Assembly: GCA_001791115.1 (NCBI GenBank)
Contig: MGDZ01000056.1
Span: 1-20,724 of the forward strand
Reading direction: 5' to 3'
Length of the DNA: 20,724 nucleotides
Source of the DNA: Candidatus Uhrbacteria bacterium RIFCSPHIGHO2_02_FULL_57_19
Lineage (GTDB): Bacteria > Patescibacteriota > Patescibacteriia > 2-12-FULL-57-11
Shown: piece after piece, positions 7,746-14,583 of the stretch
How positions within the stretch are numbered: the stretch's first letter is position 1
Layout: each line of letters starts with the position of its first letter
The notes under the pieces: model-generated
Databases searched by the model: none
What the model was told of the DNA's origin: nothing
What the model saw: the letters and a program-made list of their open reading frames with translations, nothing else
Program-made: the position numbers and the translations under genes

Positions 7746-8816
7746 ATGCGGTACGTTCTTGGATTCCTGGCGGCTTTTGCGGTTTCCGCGCTCGTGACGC
7801 CGGTAATAGCTCGTCTCGCCCGGCGCTGGGGCGCGGTGGACATACCGCTGGCCGAGCCGCGAAAAAGGCATCCGCGGCCCACGCCGCTCCTGGGGGGAAC
7901 GGCGATTTTTTTCTCGGTGACGGCAGTCACGCTTTTTGTATTATCCTTTACCGACCTCCTGCCCGCGCCGTTTCTGTCTCTGCGGCAGATCGCGGCACTC
8001 ACTATCGGCGGCGCGATTTTGATCGTCGGCGGCGCGCTGGATGACCGACATCGGCTTAGTCCGTCGCGGCAGTTCGTCTTTCCGGCGCTGGCCGCCGCGA
8101 TCGCGGTTCTGGGTGGTGTCTCCATCGACTACGTCCGAGACCCATTCGGGGGACAGATCGATCTGAATCTCCTCACGGTTCCGGTATTCGGATGGATGAT
8201 GTCGCTCCCGGCGGATCCACTGACCTTCCTCTGGCTCCTGGGAATGATGTACACCACCAAGTTCCTGGACGGACTCGACGGGCTGGTGGTGTCGGTCTCG
8301 GTCGTCGCCGCGACGGTTATGATTGCGCTCGCGCTCCGGCCCGACCTCTACCAGCCGGAGACGGCGCTCTTCTCGGCGATATTGGACGGCGCGCTGGTCG
8401 GATTTCTCATCTGGAATTTTCCTCCGGCCAGGGTCTTCCTGGGAGAAGGCGGCTCGACCTATGCCGGATTCATGATTGGCTCCTTGGCCGTGGCCGCGGG
8501 AAGCAAAGTGGCCACGACGCTTTTAGTCCTGGGCATACCGATCATGGATGTCGCCTGGGTCGTCGTCCGACGGCTCTTCTGGGAGCGCAGATCGCCTGCC
8601 GCCGCGGACCGCAAGCACCTGCATTTCCGCCTGCTTGATGCCGGGCTCTCGGCCCGCGAGGCGGTGCTGTTGCTTACCGCCATCTCCGCCGTGTTCGGTC
8701 TGGCTGGTCTTTTCCTCGACACGGCTCACAAGGCGCTGGCGCTTATCGTTCTTGCGCTTGTGATGATAGGGCTGGCCGCCTTCGTGATTCGAAAATACCG
8801 TTCGACATTGGTATGA
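7746..8816 (+). CDS. WecA/TagO/MraY-family polyprenyl-phosphate sugar-1-phosphate transferase
   Basis: The family moves a sugar-1-phosphate from a UDP-sugar to a polyprenyl phosphate carrier in the membrane, starting cell-wall or surface glycan synthesis. The 356-residue product has about ten membrane helices. Family motifs are in order: GGALDD (Asp99-Asp100), TKFLDGLDGL (171-180), NFPPARVFLGEGGS (224-237) and DRKHLHFRLL (288-297). The last motif resembles the DRKHxHH signature of WecA/TagO more than MraY, so a GlcNAc-1-phosphate transferase is more likely than the peptidoglycan enzyme. The usual GD(T/S)GS loop reads GEGGS, an Asp-to-Glu change. It starts 2 bases after the Clp-like gene and overlaps the DUF192 gene by 4 bases. 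The exact sugar cannot be told from sequence. Confidence 0.9.
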   Translation: MRYVLGFLAAFAVSALVTPVIARLARRWGAVDIPLAEPRKRHPRPTPLLGGTAIFFSVTAVTLFVLSFTDLLPAPFLSLRQIAALTIGGAILIVGGALDDRHRLSPSRQFVFPALAAAIAVLGGVSIDYVRDPFGGQIDLNLLTVPVFGWMMSLPADPLTFLWLLGMMYTTKFLDGLDGLVVSVSVVAATVMIALALRPDLYQPETALFSAILDGALVGFLIWNFPPARVFLGEGGSTYAGFMIGSLAVAAGSKVATTLLVLGIPIMDVAWVVVRRLFWERRSPAAADRKHLHFRLLDAGLSAREAVLLLTAISAVFGLAGLFLDTAHKALALIVLALVMIGLAAFVIRKYRSTLV

Positions 8817-9274
8817 AACAGAAATTGGCGTTCCTCACCGTCGCCGCCATGATCGTTGCCGTTATCGTTCTGCGCATCAGTCAGAGCGGCTACGAGTGGC
8901 GGAAGGTAATAGTTGGCGGCAAGACGGTTTCCGCGCTCATCGCCGACACGCCAGAGAAGCGCTCCAAAGGTTTGGGCGGCCGGCGGTCGCTTGGCACGGA
9001 CGAGGGTATGCTGTTTGTCTTCGACGAAGCCGCGCAGTACGGGTTCTGGATGAAGGACATGAAGTTCGCGATCGATATCATTTGGATCAACGACGGGAAG
9101 ATCGTGGACATCGCACCGAACGTCCAACCCCCGTCGCCGCCGGATGACGAATTGACATCGTATCTCCCGCGCCTGCCGGCGGACGCGGTGCTCGAGGTCG
9201 CCGCGGGTTTTGTGCAGAAGAGCGGCGTAAAAATCGGTGATGCCGTTGGGGTCGGTAAGGTTGACAAGAAGTGA
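8813..9274 (+). CDS. DUF192 domain protein, membrane-anchored
   Basis: The 153-residue protein has an N-terminal hydrophobic segment (about residues 5-21) that probably anchors it with the domain outside the cell. The rest matches DUF192: ADTPEKRSKGL, GMLFVFDEAAQYGFWMKDM, IDIIWINDGKIVDI and an ending EVAAGFVQKSGVKIGD. DUF192 proteins are small beta-rich domains with no established enzymatic role. The ATG overlaps the stop of the glycosyltransferase gene (ATGA). The last bases of the gene also hold the -35 of the next promoter at 9261. Confidence 0.92.
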   Translation: MKQKLAFLTVAAMIVAVIVLRISQSGYEWRKVIVGGKTVSALIADTPEKRSKGLGGRRSLGTDEGMLFVFDEAAQYGFWMKDMKFAIDIIWINDGKIVDIAPNVQPPSPPDDELTSYLPRLPADAVLEVAAGFVQKSGVKIGDAVGVGKVDKK

Positions 9275-9289
9275 AAAAAATGATAGTAT
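9261..9289 (+). promoter_or_regulatory. Near-consensus promoter of the 9321 gene
   Basis: TTGACA at 9261-9266, a 17-base spacer and TAGTAT at 9284-9289, with an extended -10 TG at 9281-9282. The -35 lies inside the 3' end of the DUF192 gene. This is the best promoter match in the window. Confidence 0.82.
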
Positions 9290-9320
9290 CCGCGTCGGTC
9301 CATAAAGAAAGGAAAGAAAG

Positions 9321-9965
9321 ATGCGAATCACGGGGATTGCCGGCGCCGCGCTCTTACTCTTCGCGGCCGGATCAGCGGACGCGCAGGAAGAACCGTCTGT
9401 TTTCGTCAGGCACACCGAGTGCGAGTGTACAGACTTTCGGGAGGGAGTCCGTCTCTTCGAAGAAGGCCGGTGGGGCGAGTCCGTCGAGTCCTTCGAGCGG
9501 GCCTGGCAGCGAGTGCGCGAGATGATGAGGCCCGAGAAGAGCCTGACCATCCTGAACGACGTCGCGCAGAATCTCGACCTGGCCAGAGCCCAGAGGGACC
9601 TGCGAATCGATGTCGAGCGCCCTGGCCCGCAGTTCAGGGCCGGTGTCCGGCTCTACCGGCAGAGACGGTGGGACGAAGCCGCCGCGGCTTTTACCTACGC
9701 ATTCGAGCGCATGAGACCCGGAAGAGGCGCGGATATCGTTGCACTCGACCTGGCTCTGGCGCAAGAGCAAGCCGGGCAACAGGTGGAAGCTGGAGCAATC
9801 TACGGGCGACTCCGCCTGTCGCCGAATCTGGAGCCGGGCCTCCGCAGCATGATCGCCGAGAGACTTGCAGAGACGCAAGTCATCTTTGGCCGCGGGGGTG
9901 CCTTCATCACCACGGTGGATCGTCCGGCGGAAGATGCCAACGGCTGGCCGACCGAGATGCGATAA
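9321..9965 (+). CDS. Secreted protein with two TPR-like repeats
   Basis: The 214-residue product starts with a signal peptide: MRITG, a hydrophobic run, then an AxA-like cleavage site around ADAQ (about residue 22). The mature part has an internal duplication: FREGVRLFEEGRWGESVESF and FRAGVRLYRQRRWDEAAAAF, about 68 residues apart, each followed by a helical region ending in a Leu/Ala-rich segment. The G.W.EA...F pattern is that of TPR-like helical hairpins, so it may be a scaffold or binding protein in the periplasm or at the cell surface (inference). Two Cys (CEC) follow the signal. The ATG at 9321 is preceded by a purine-rich AAAGAAAGGAAAGAAAG and a near-consensus promoter, and the gene is closed by a strong terminator, so it is a stand-alone unit. 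No specific function is recognised. Confidence 0.82.
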   Translation: MRITGIAGAALLLFAAGSADAQEEPSVFVRHTECECTDFREGVRLFEEGRWGESVESFERAWQRVREMMRPEKSLTILNDVAQNLDLARAQRDLRIDVERPGPQFRAGVRLYRQRRWDEAAAAFTYAFERMRPGRGADIVALDLALAQEQAGQQVEAGAIYGRLRLSPNLEPGLRSMIAERLAETQVIFGRGGAFITTVDRPAEDANGWPTEMR

Positions 9966-10010
9966 CTCTCGTTGGGGGACGCGTCCCTCACCTGTTACGA
10001 TGACGATTTA

Positions 10011-10046
10011 GGCGGTTGGTTCGCGCAGAACCAGCCGCCGTTTTTT
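10011..10046 (+). terminator. Strong rho-independent terminator of the 9321 gene
   Basis: GGCGGTTGGTTC (10011-10022) pairs with GAACCAGCCGCC (10028-10039), a 12-pair stem with one T-G pair and a 5-base loop, followed by six T residues at 10041-10046. Confidence 0.93.
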
Positions 10047-10069
10047 GTTCTCCACAGATTGCGCACATC

Positions 10070-10098
10070 TTGACGCGCGACGGGCGTTTTGGTATCAT
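10070..10098 (+). promoter_or_regulatory. Promoter of rplU
   Basis: TTGACG at 10070-10075, a 17-base spacer and TATCAT at 10093-10098. The predicted leader of about 20-25 bases is T-rich and has no Shine-Dalgarno. Confidence 0.8.
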
Positions 10099-10127
10099 AT
10101 TTTCGTTCTGAAATTTTTTTCACTGAT

Positions 10128-10442
10128 ATGTTCGCCATCGTCAAAACCGGAGGCAAACAGTACAAAGTCGCCCAGGGCCAGACCCTGCGCATCGAAAAGG
10201 TCCCCGTCAAGGAGGGCGAGCTTCTTGATCTCGACGTCCTGCTCATTGCCGACGAGGAGGGAAAGCGAGTGGAGATCGGCAAGCCGTTTCTTACTGGCGC
10301 CAAGGTGACTGCTCGCATTGTCTCGCATGGCTTGGGCGACAAGGTCCACGTCATCAAATACAAGCCGAAAGTCCGCTACAAGCGCAACGTCGGCCACCGC
10401 CAGCCGTACTCGGCAATCAAGATCGAAAAAATCGCCACTTAA
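10128..10442 (+). CDS. rplU: 50S ribosomal protein bL21
   Basis: bL21 binds 23S rRNA in the large subunit. The 104-residue product is typical in size and starts MFAIVKTGGKQYKV. The C-terminal part KYKPKVRYKRNVGHRQPYSAIKI is the RNA-binding tail; the motif YKRNVGHRQ is diagnostic. The frame is open to an upstream ATG at 10089, but that would place the start inside the -10, so 10128 is chosen. The usual partner rpmA (bL27) does not follow; a small gene of unknown function comes 12 bases later instead. Confidence 0.97.
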   Translation: MFAIVKTGGKQYKVAQGQTLRIEKVPVKEGELLDLDVLLIADEEGKRVEIGKPFLTGAKVTARIVSHGLGDKVHVIKYKPKVRYKRNVGHRQPYSAIKIEKIAT

Positions 10443-10454
10443 GCAAGAAAAATT

Positions 10455-10814
10455 ATGGAGAGATCTCCTGAATTCTACAAAGCGATTGGGATCGAACTGG
10501 TGTCGAAAGAAGACCAACTCACCCTTCAGGGTGCGGCAGAGAGGGTTGTGCAAGAGACGGCGGGATCCGAAGCACTAGGGGAACATTTCGCGGAGAATCT
10601 TAAACAGCTGCAGACCATTCGGCAGACGATCGAGGGCGGAGGATCTTCCGGGGAAATCAAATCGGCCGTGGATGAGCTTACACTCAAACTGCTTCGGGAT
10701 GAGGGACCAACGGATATGACTGCGGAGGAGCGTCATAATTTTGAGAAAACCAGAGATCGGCTTGTGCTTGATTTAAGGGTTGTTGCCAAACATCTAGGAG
10801 CAAAACCGGAATGA
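10455..10814 (+). CDS. Small helical hypothetical protein downstream of rplU
   Basis: The 119-residue protein starts MERSPEFYKAIGIELV. It appears wholly alpha-helical and charged, with no signal peptide, Cys cluster or membrane segment. A Gly/Ser linker (EGGGSSGE, about residues 61-68) divides it into two helical halves. I do not recognise the family. It begins 12 bases after rplU, so it is probably translated from the same transcript, and a symmetrical terminator follows the stop. The Shine-Dalgarno is poor (AAGAAAAATT). It is taken as real because of operon position, a complete frame, and the terminator positioned just after it. Confidence 0.7.
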   Translation: MERSPEFYKAIGIELVSKEDQLTLQGAAERVVQETAGSEALGEHFAENLKQLQTIRQTIEGGGSSGEIKSAVDELTLKLLRDEGPTDMTAEERHNFEKTRDRLVLDLRVVAKHLGAKPE

Positions 10815-10827
10815 CGATTCAGTTCGC

Positions 10828-10858
10828 AAACACCCTCGACGCGCGTCGGGGGTGTTTT
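10828..10858. terminator. Bidirectional terminator between the 10455 gene and recR
   Basis: AAACACC-CTCGACG (10828-10841) pairs with CGTCGGG-GGTGTTT (10844-10857) over 14 positions with a 2-base centre, so it will open to a 4-base loop. The A-run on one side and T-run on the other make it work for both convergent units, with a stronger T-tract on the plus strand. Confidence 0.85.
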
Positions 10859-10879
10859 GTGTCTCTATGTTTCAAAATG

Positions 10880-11491
10880 TCAACGCATCTCGCGACGGCC
10901 GCTGAGGGCATCGGCTAGGGTGATTGCGTCGGCGTACTCGAGGTCGCTTCCCAGCGGGAGCCCGCGGGCCAACCGGGTGATGGTGGGGACAAGGGGGTGG
11001 AATCTGTTTTGAAGAAAGAGCATGGTGGCCTCGCCTTCGATTGACGGATCCATAGCCAGGATCAGTTCGCGGACCGAGTACGGGTTCGTCGCCTGAAGTC
11101 GTTTTTCCAGTTCGGCAATTTTTAACATCTCCGGAGTGATTCCATCGATGGGAGAGAGAACGCCGCCCAGCACGTGGTAGCGGCCGGCGAAGGCGTTTGT
11201 GGACTCAATTGCTGCCAGATCCTGAGGCTCGGAGACGACGCAAATGGTCGCGGCATCGCGCTTCGGATCGCGGCAGATTCCACAAGGGTCGGCCTCGGCG
11301 ATATTTTGGCAGATCGCGCAACGGGTCGTGCCGCCGGCGAGAGCGGCGAGCGCGCGAGCCAATCCTTCGCGATTTTCCGGCATCCAGCGCAGGAGCGCGA
11401 AGGCAAAACGTAGGGCCGTTTTCGGCCCTACGCCGGGAAGTCGCTGTAACCTCGAGACGAGGTCAGAAATCGCTTTTGGGTAACGGTGCAT
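10880..11491 (-). CDS. recR: Recombination mediator protein RecR
   Basis: RecR, with RecO and/or RecF, loads RecA on gapped or single-stranded DNA during repair. The 203-residue product is of normal length. An N-terminal helix-hairpin-helix (LQRLPGVGPKTALRFA, residues about 15-30) is followed by a four-Cys zinc finger (Cys58, Cys61, Cys70, Cys73). A Toprim domain follows (ICVVSEPQDLAAIE at about 83, then HVLGGVLSPIDGI), and the end is TRLARGLPLGSDLEYADAIT, typical of RecR. It starts 1 base after the ybaB stop and belongs to the dnaB-ybaB-recR unit. dnaX, the usual upstream neighbour of ybaB-recR in many bacteria, is absent here. Confidence 0.97.
   Translation of the reverse strand: MHRYPKAISDLVSRLQRLPGVGPKTALRFAFALLRWMPENREGLARALAALAGGTTRCAICQNIAEADPCGICRDPKRDAATICVVSEPQDLAAIESTNAFAGRYHVLGGVLSPIDGITPEMLKIAELEKRLQATNPYSVRELILAMDPSIEGEATMLFLQNRFHPLVPTITRLARGLPLGSDLEYADAITLADALSGRREMR
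11409..11432. repeat. Perfect inverted repeat inside recR
   Basis: CGTAGGGCCG (11409-11418) and CGGCCCTACG (11423-11432) form a 10-pair perfect stem with loop TTTT. It lies in the codons for the conserved VGPKTALR segment of RecR. Confidence 0.8.
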
Positions 11492-11492
11492 G

Positions 11493-11786
11493 CTACTTCG
11501 GCATTTCTAGTCCTCCCATTTCTTTAACCTTGGCGGCCATGACTTTTTGGGTCTTTTTTATGGCGTCGTTGGCGGCATCTTTGACGGCGGACTCGAGTTT
11601 GGATTTCTCCGCGGGTGCGAGAAGCGACGGATCGATCGTCACCGATGTAATTTCCATGTTGCCGCTCATCGAAACTTTCACCTTGCCCCAGGCCGCGTCG
11701 GTCTGGACTGATTCGGTGGACAGCGCGCCCTGGATACGCTTGGCCTGATTGCGAAGGTCTTTGTATTGTTTGAGTTTGGAGAACAT
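11493..11786 (-). CDS. YbaB/EbfC family nucleoid-associated protein
   Basis: The 97-residue protein matches the YbaB family: a charged N-terminal helix (KQYKDLRNQAKRIQGAL), a central beta region with WGKVKVSMSGNMEITSVTIDP, and a C-terminal helix DAANDAIKKTQKVMAAKVKEMGG. YbaB forms dimers that bind DNA and is typically encoded next to recR, as here (1 base between them). It probably shares a transcript with dnaB, since the 41-base gap to dnaB holds only a short repetitive tract with no clear promoter. The N-terminal helix is a little shorter than usual for the family (about 105-110 residues). Confidence 0.93.
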   Translation of the reverse strand: MFSKLKQYKDLRNQAKRIQGALSTESVQTDAAWGKVKVSMSGNMEITSVTIDPSLLAPAEKSKLESAVKDAANDAIKKTQKVMAAKVKEMGGLEMPK

Positions 11787-11827
11787 ATCGTCAGGGTGTA
11801 GGGAGTAGTGAGTAGGGTGTAGTTAGA
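11787..11827. repeat. Low-complexity CTACACCCTA-like tract between dnaB and ybaB
   Basis: On the plus strand the tract contains two copies of AGGGTGTAG separated by GGAGTAGTGAGT; on the coding (minus) strand this reads as variants of CTACACCCTA/CTACTCCCTA. It fills the 41-base gap between dnaB and ybaB and contains no obvious ribosome binding site. Confidence 0.6.
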
Positions 11828-13240
11828 TTAGAACGGGGTGACAGGAGCTTGAATCTGTTGCGACGGGACAGGAGGGGCGGCGAATTTAGTTTCTAGGTTC
11901 TTGAACGAGGTGCGTGCCTCATCGAAGAAGAGCTTGACTAGTCCGGTCGGACCGTTCCTGTGCTTGGCTACATGGATCTCGGCCAGGTGCCGCTCGTCCG
12001 GGGCCAGTTCCTCCAACCGATAGCCACGATCTGCGGCCTTGCGGTAGATGAACATGACCACGTCCGCGTCCTGCTCGATGGAACCCGACTCCCGGAGATG
12101 GGCCAGTTTAGGGATGGCCGGCTTGGACATCTCCACGGCGCGGGAGAGCTGAGAGAGGGCTAAGACCGGGATGTTCAGTTCGCGGGCGATTCCTTTGAGC
12201 GATCTCGTGATTTCACTAATCTCCAGCACGCGGTTCTCTATTTTGGTTCGTGACTCCATCAGCTGAAGATAGTCGACAACGAGCAAGCCCAGTCCTTGTT
12301 CCATCTGCAGGCGGCGGGCTTTGGTGCGGATTTCCATCACATTCGAGGTCGCCGAATCATCAATGAAGATCGGCGCCTCGGACAGCGTTCCTAAGGCGTG
12401 GCTGATCCGAGTGAAGTCGTTATTGCCGCCGGCGTCGGACAGACTGCCGGTGCGCATCTTCCACAGATCAATCCCGGCCTCGGCGCAGATCAGCCGGTCA
12501 ACCAGCTGTTCCTTGGACATTTCCAGGGAAAAAATGCCCACCGGAATCCGACCGCGGGTAGCGGCATGGCGGACGATGTCCAGAGCCAGCGAGGTTTTGC
12601 CCACGCTCGGTCTGGCGGCCAGAATGACCAGGTCTGATTTTTGCAGGCCGGCCAACAGTCGGTCGAGTTCGAAAAACCCGGTGGAGGTGCCCCGGAGCTT
12701 GCCTTTTTCCCGGTGAAGCTCATCAATGCGCTCGAAGGATCCTTCGAGGACATCGGCAATGGGGACGAAGGCCTGCTTCAGGTATTTCTGGGAGACACTG
12801 AACAATTTTTGTTCGGCGCGATCAAGGAGCGTTTCCACTTCTTCGGTTTCCTCGTAGCCCATGCCGGTGATTTCCCCTGAGGCGTAAATCAACCGGCGCA
12901 GAGTGGCCTTTTTTTGCACGATGGCCGCGTAGTGGGCCACGTTCGAGGCGGTGATCACCGAGTTGGCCAGGGTGATCAGATAGGTCCGTCCCCCGACGGC
13001 TTCAAGCTGTTTTTTTTCCTCAAGGCGGTTTCCGAGCGAGAGAAGGTCGATCGGCTCATGTCTCCGGAAAAGTTCGAAAGCCGCCTCGAAGATGATCCGA
13101 TGGCGGTCATCGTAGAAGTCGTCGAGGGACACGGCGTCGGCCACCCGGATCATGGCGTCCTTGTCAATCAAGAAACAGCCCAAAAGCGATCGCTCGGCAT
13201 CAAGATTTTGAGGAGGCACTTTTTCTAACGGATTGGTCAT
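11828..13240 (-). CDS. dnaB: Replicative DNA helicase DnaB
   Basis: DnaB is the hexameric 5'-3' helicase of the replication fork. The 470-residue product is full length. Its N-terminal domain (about 8-110, PPQNLDAERSLLGCFLID) binds primase; the RecA-like C-terminal domain has STGFFELDRLLAGLQ, Walker A ARPSVGKT (209-216), FSLEMSKEQLVDRL (237-250), Walker B LLVVDYLQL (319-327), ALSQLSRAVE (361-370), and LRESGSIEQDADVVMFI with arginine-finger-type residues. No intein or insertion is present. A promoter is readable just upstream on the minus strand (13250-13278), whose predicted start leaves almost no leader. It heads the dnaB-ybaB-recR cluster. Confidence 0.97.
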   Translation of the reverse strand: MTNPLEKVPPQNLDAERSLLGCFLIDKDAMIRVADAVSLDDFYDDRHRIIFEAAFELFRRHEPIDLLSLGNRLEEKKQLEAVGGRTYLITLANSVITASNVAHYAAIVQKKATLRRLIYASGEITGMGYEETEEVETLLDRAEQKLFSVSQKYLKQAFVPIADVLEGSFERIDELHREKGKLRGTSTGFFELDRLLAGLQKSDLVILAARPSVGKTSLALDIVRHAATRGRIPVGIFSLEMSKEQLVDRLICAEAGIDLWKMRTGSLSDAGGNNDFTRISHALGTLSEAPIFIDDSATSNVMEIRTKARRLQMEQGLGLLVVDYLQLMESRTKIENRVLEISEITRSLKGIARELNIPVLALSQLSRAVEMSKPAIPKLAHLRESGSIEQDADVVMFIYRKAADRGYRLEELAPDERHLAEIHVAKHRNGPTGLVKLFFDEARTSFKNLETKFAAPPVPSQQIQAPVTPF

Positions 13241-13249
13241 AGTTCGCTC

Positions 13250-13278
13250 ATCTTAATCCGTGGTTCCAGTATCGGCAA
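13250..13278 (-). promoter_or_regulatory. Promoter of dnaB-ybaB-recR
   Basis: On the minus strand, TTGCCG (13278-13273), a 17-base spacer and TAAGAT (13255-13250) form a -35/-10 pair. The -10 ends 9 bases before the ATG, implying a leaderless or near-leaderless mRNA. Confidence 0.6.
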
Positions 13279-13290
13279 CCCCTCGGGATT

Positions 13291-13368
13291 TCGCAGTACC
13301 TTCGGTACATCGCGAAACCCGTCTCATCGGCTCGAAGCAACGAAGGTTGCTTCTTGCTACGCTTCGAC
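13291..13368. repeat. Tandem hairpin-forming repeats between dnaB and the permease gene
   Basis: Two strong dyads lie next to each other. TTTCGC...GCGAAA encloses GTACC-TTC-GGTAC (about 13290-13318). Downstream, GAAGCAAC-GAAG-GTTGCTTC is a perfect 8-pair stem (about 13333-13352), nested within a wider TCGAAGC...GCTTCGA dyad (13332-13367). They lie upstream of both divergent genes, outside the predicted dnaB promoter. Confidence 0.65.
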
Positions 13369-13389
13369 CCCCACCTTCTCCGCCGGGCA

Positions 13390-13398
13390 TGATATAAT
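13390..13398 (+). promoter_or_regulatory. Extended -10 promoter of the permease gene
   Basis: TG-A-TATAAT at 13390-13398 is a perfect extended -10. It ends 6 bases before the ATG at 13405, so the transcript should begin at or next to the start codon. No recognisable -35 or Shine-Dalgarno. Confidence 0.7.
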
Positions 13399-13404
13399 CA
13401 AATC

Positions 13405-14559
13405 ATGAGAAAAAAGGGGGATCGAAAGCTGCTCATCCGGGCCGCGGCCTCCATGGTCGGCATGATTATCGGCGCCGGAATTTTCGCGGTGCCCTACGCC
13501 TTCCTGCGGTCCGGAACAGCAGCCGGAATCGTCCTGACTGCGGGAGTGGGGGTGGTTTTTCTCGTCATTCATCTTCTCTACGGAGAAGTAGTCTTGCGCA
13601 CCAAGGAGCCGCACCGGCTGGCGGGGTTCGCCGCCATGTACCTGGGACCTTGGGGAAAGAGAGTGGTGACGGTGACCAGCGTCCTTGGATTTTACGGCGC
13701 CATACTGGCTTACATCGTGCTGGGCGGCGCCTTTCTTCAGGCAATAGTCGCGCCCTTTCTGCCGATAACGCTATTTTGGAGCCAGATCGTTTTCTTTGTT
13801 TTTGTCGCCTTGGTTATTTTCCAGGGCCTGCGGCTGGCGGCTCGGTTGGAAACGGCTTTGACCGCTCTCCTGGCGCTGACTATCTTAGCCATTCTGGCCC
13901 TAATTGCTCCCCGGGCGGACGTCTCCAATCTCGCCGTTGTCTTAGCTGACCGGGAATTGCTTCTTCCCTATGGAGTTATTCTTTTCGCCTTGGGAGGGGC
14001 CAGCGCTGTTCCGGAGATGCGCGACATGCTGATTGGAAAGGAGAAACTTCTCCGTCCGGCAGTAGTCTGGGGAACGATCGTGGCCAGCGCGCTTACCCTC
14101 GTTTTCGGTTTGGCGGTTCTATCCGTCACCGGCGAGTTTACCTCCGAGGAAGCGATTCTGGGGCTGGCGGCCGCCATCGGTCCGGCAGCGATCGTTCTCG
14201 GCGCAGGCATGGGGCTCTTGGCCATCGCCACTTCGTTTCTTATCATCGGCATCAATCTGCGAGAACTTTTCGAACTAGATTACAAAATGGACCGCCTGTC
14301 GGCCTGGCTCCTGGCTGTTGGCGTTCCCTTCATTGCTTTTCTTCTCGGCGCGCAGTCGTTCATTCAGATTATCAGCGTCGTCGGAGCGGTGTTTGTGGGT
14401 ATTGACGCCGTGGTCATCGGGGCGCTCTATGTGGTCGCCCGCGAACGGGGGCGGCGCCGGCCCGAGTACCGAATCAACGTTCCTTTCTGGGCAATTTTCA
14501 TCATCGGGCTGGTTTTCTTTCTGGGGATGATGGCCGAAATTGCCAGGCTCGTGTCGTAA
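13405..14559 (+). CDS. Amino-acid permease (aromatic amino acid/AAAP-type family)
   Basis: The 384-residue protein has about 11 membrane helices. The first helix region has MIIGAGIFAVPYAF, the broken helix GxGIxxxP signature of LeuT-fold amino acid/polyamine transporters, and the overall pattern resembles the tryptophan/tyrosine permease (AAAP/HAAAP) group. It likely imports an amino acid by proton or sodium coupling; substrate is not deducible. The start follows a perfect extended -10 element so closely that the mRNA is probably leaderless. It is divergent from dnaB and convergent with folD, with 24 bases between the stops and no clear terminator there. Confidence 0.85.
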   Translation: MRKKGDRKLLIRAAASMVGMIIGAGIFAVPYAFLRSGTAAGIVLTAGVGVVFLVIHLLYGEVVLRTKEPHRLAGFAAMYLGPWGKRVVTVTSVLGFYGAILAYIVLGGAFLQAIVAPFLPITLFWSQIVFFVFVALVIFQGLRLAARLETALTALLALTILAILALIAPRADVSNLAVVLADRELLLPYGVILFALGGASAVPEMRDMLIGKEKLLRPAVVWGTIVASALTLVFGLAVLSVTGEFTSEEAILGLAAAIGPAAIVLGAGMGLLAIATSFLIIGINLRELFELDYKMDRLSAWLLAVGVPFIAFLLGAQSFIQIISVVGAVFVGIDAVVIGALYVVARERGRRRPEYRINVPFWAIFIIGLVFFLGMMAEIARLVS

Positions 14560-14583
14560 TCAAGCGAAAGAGGTCTCGAAAGA

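Noticed and set aside
13241..13404. A T-box or other riboswitch upstream of the permease gene
   Set aside because: Hairpins are present but the extended -10 lies after them, 6 bases before the ATG, so they would not be transcribed into a permease leader; no riboswitch consensus seen.
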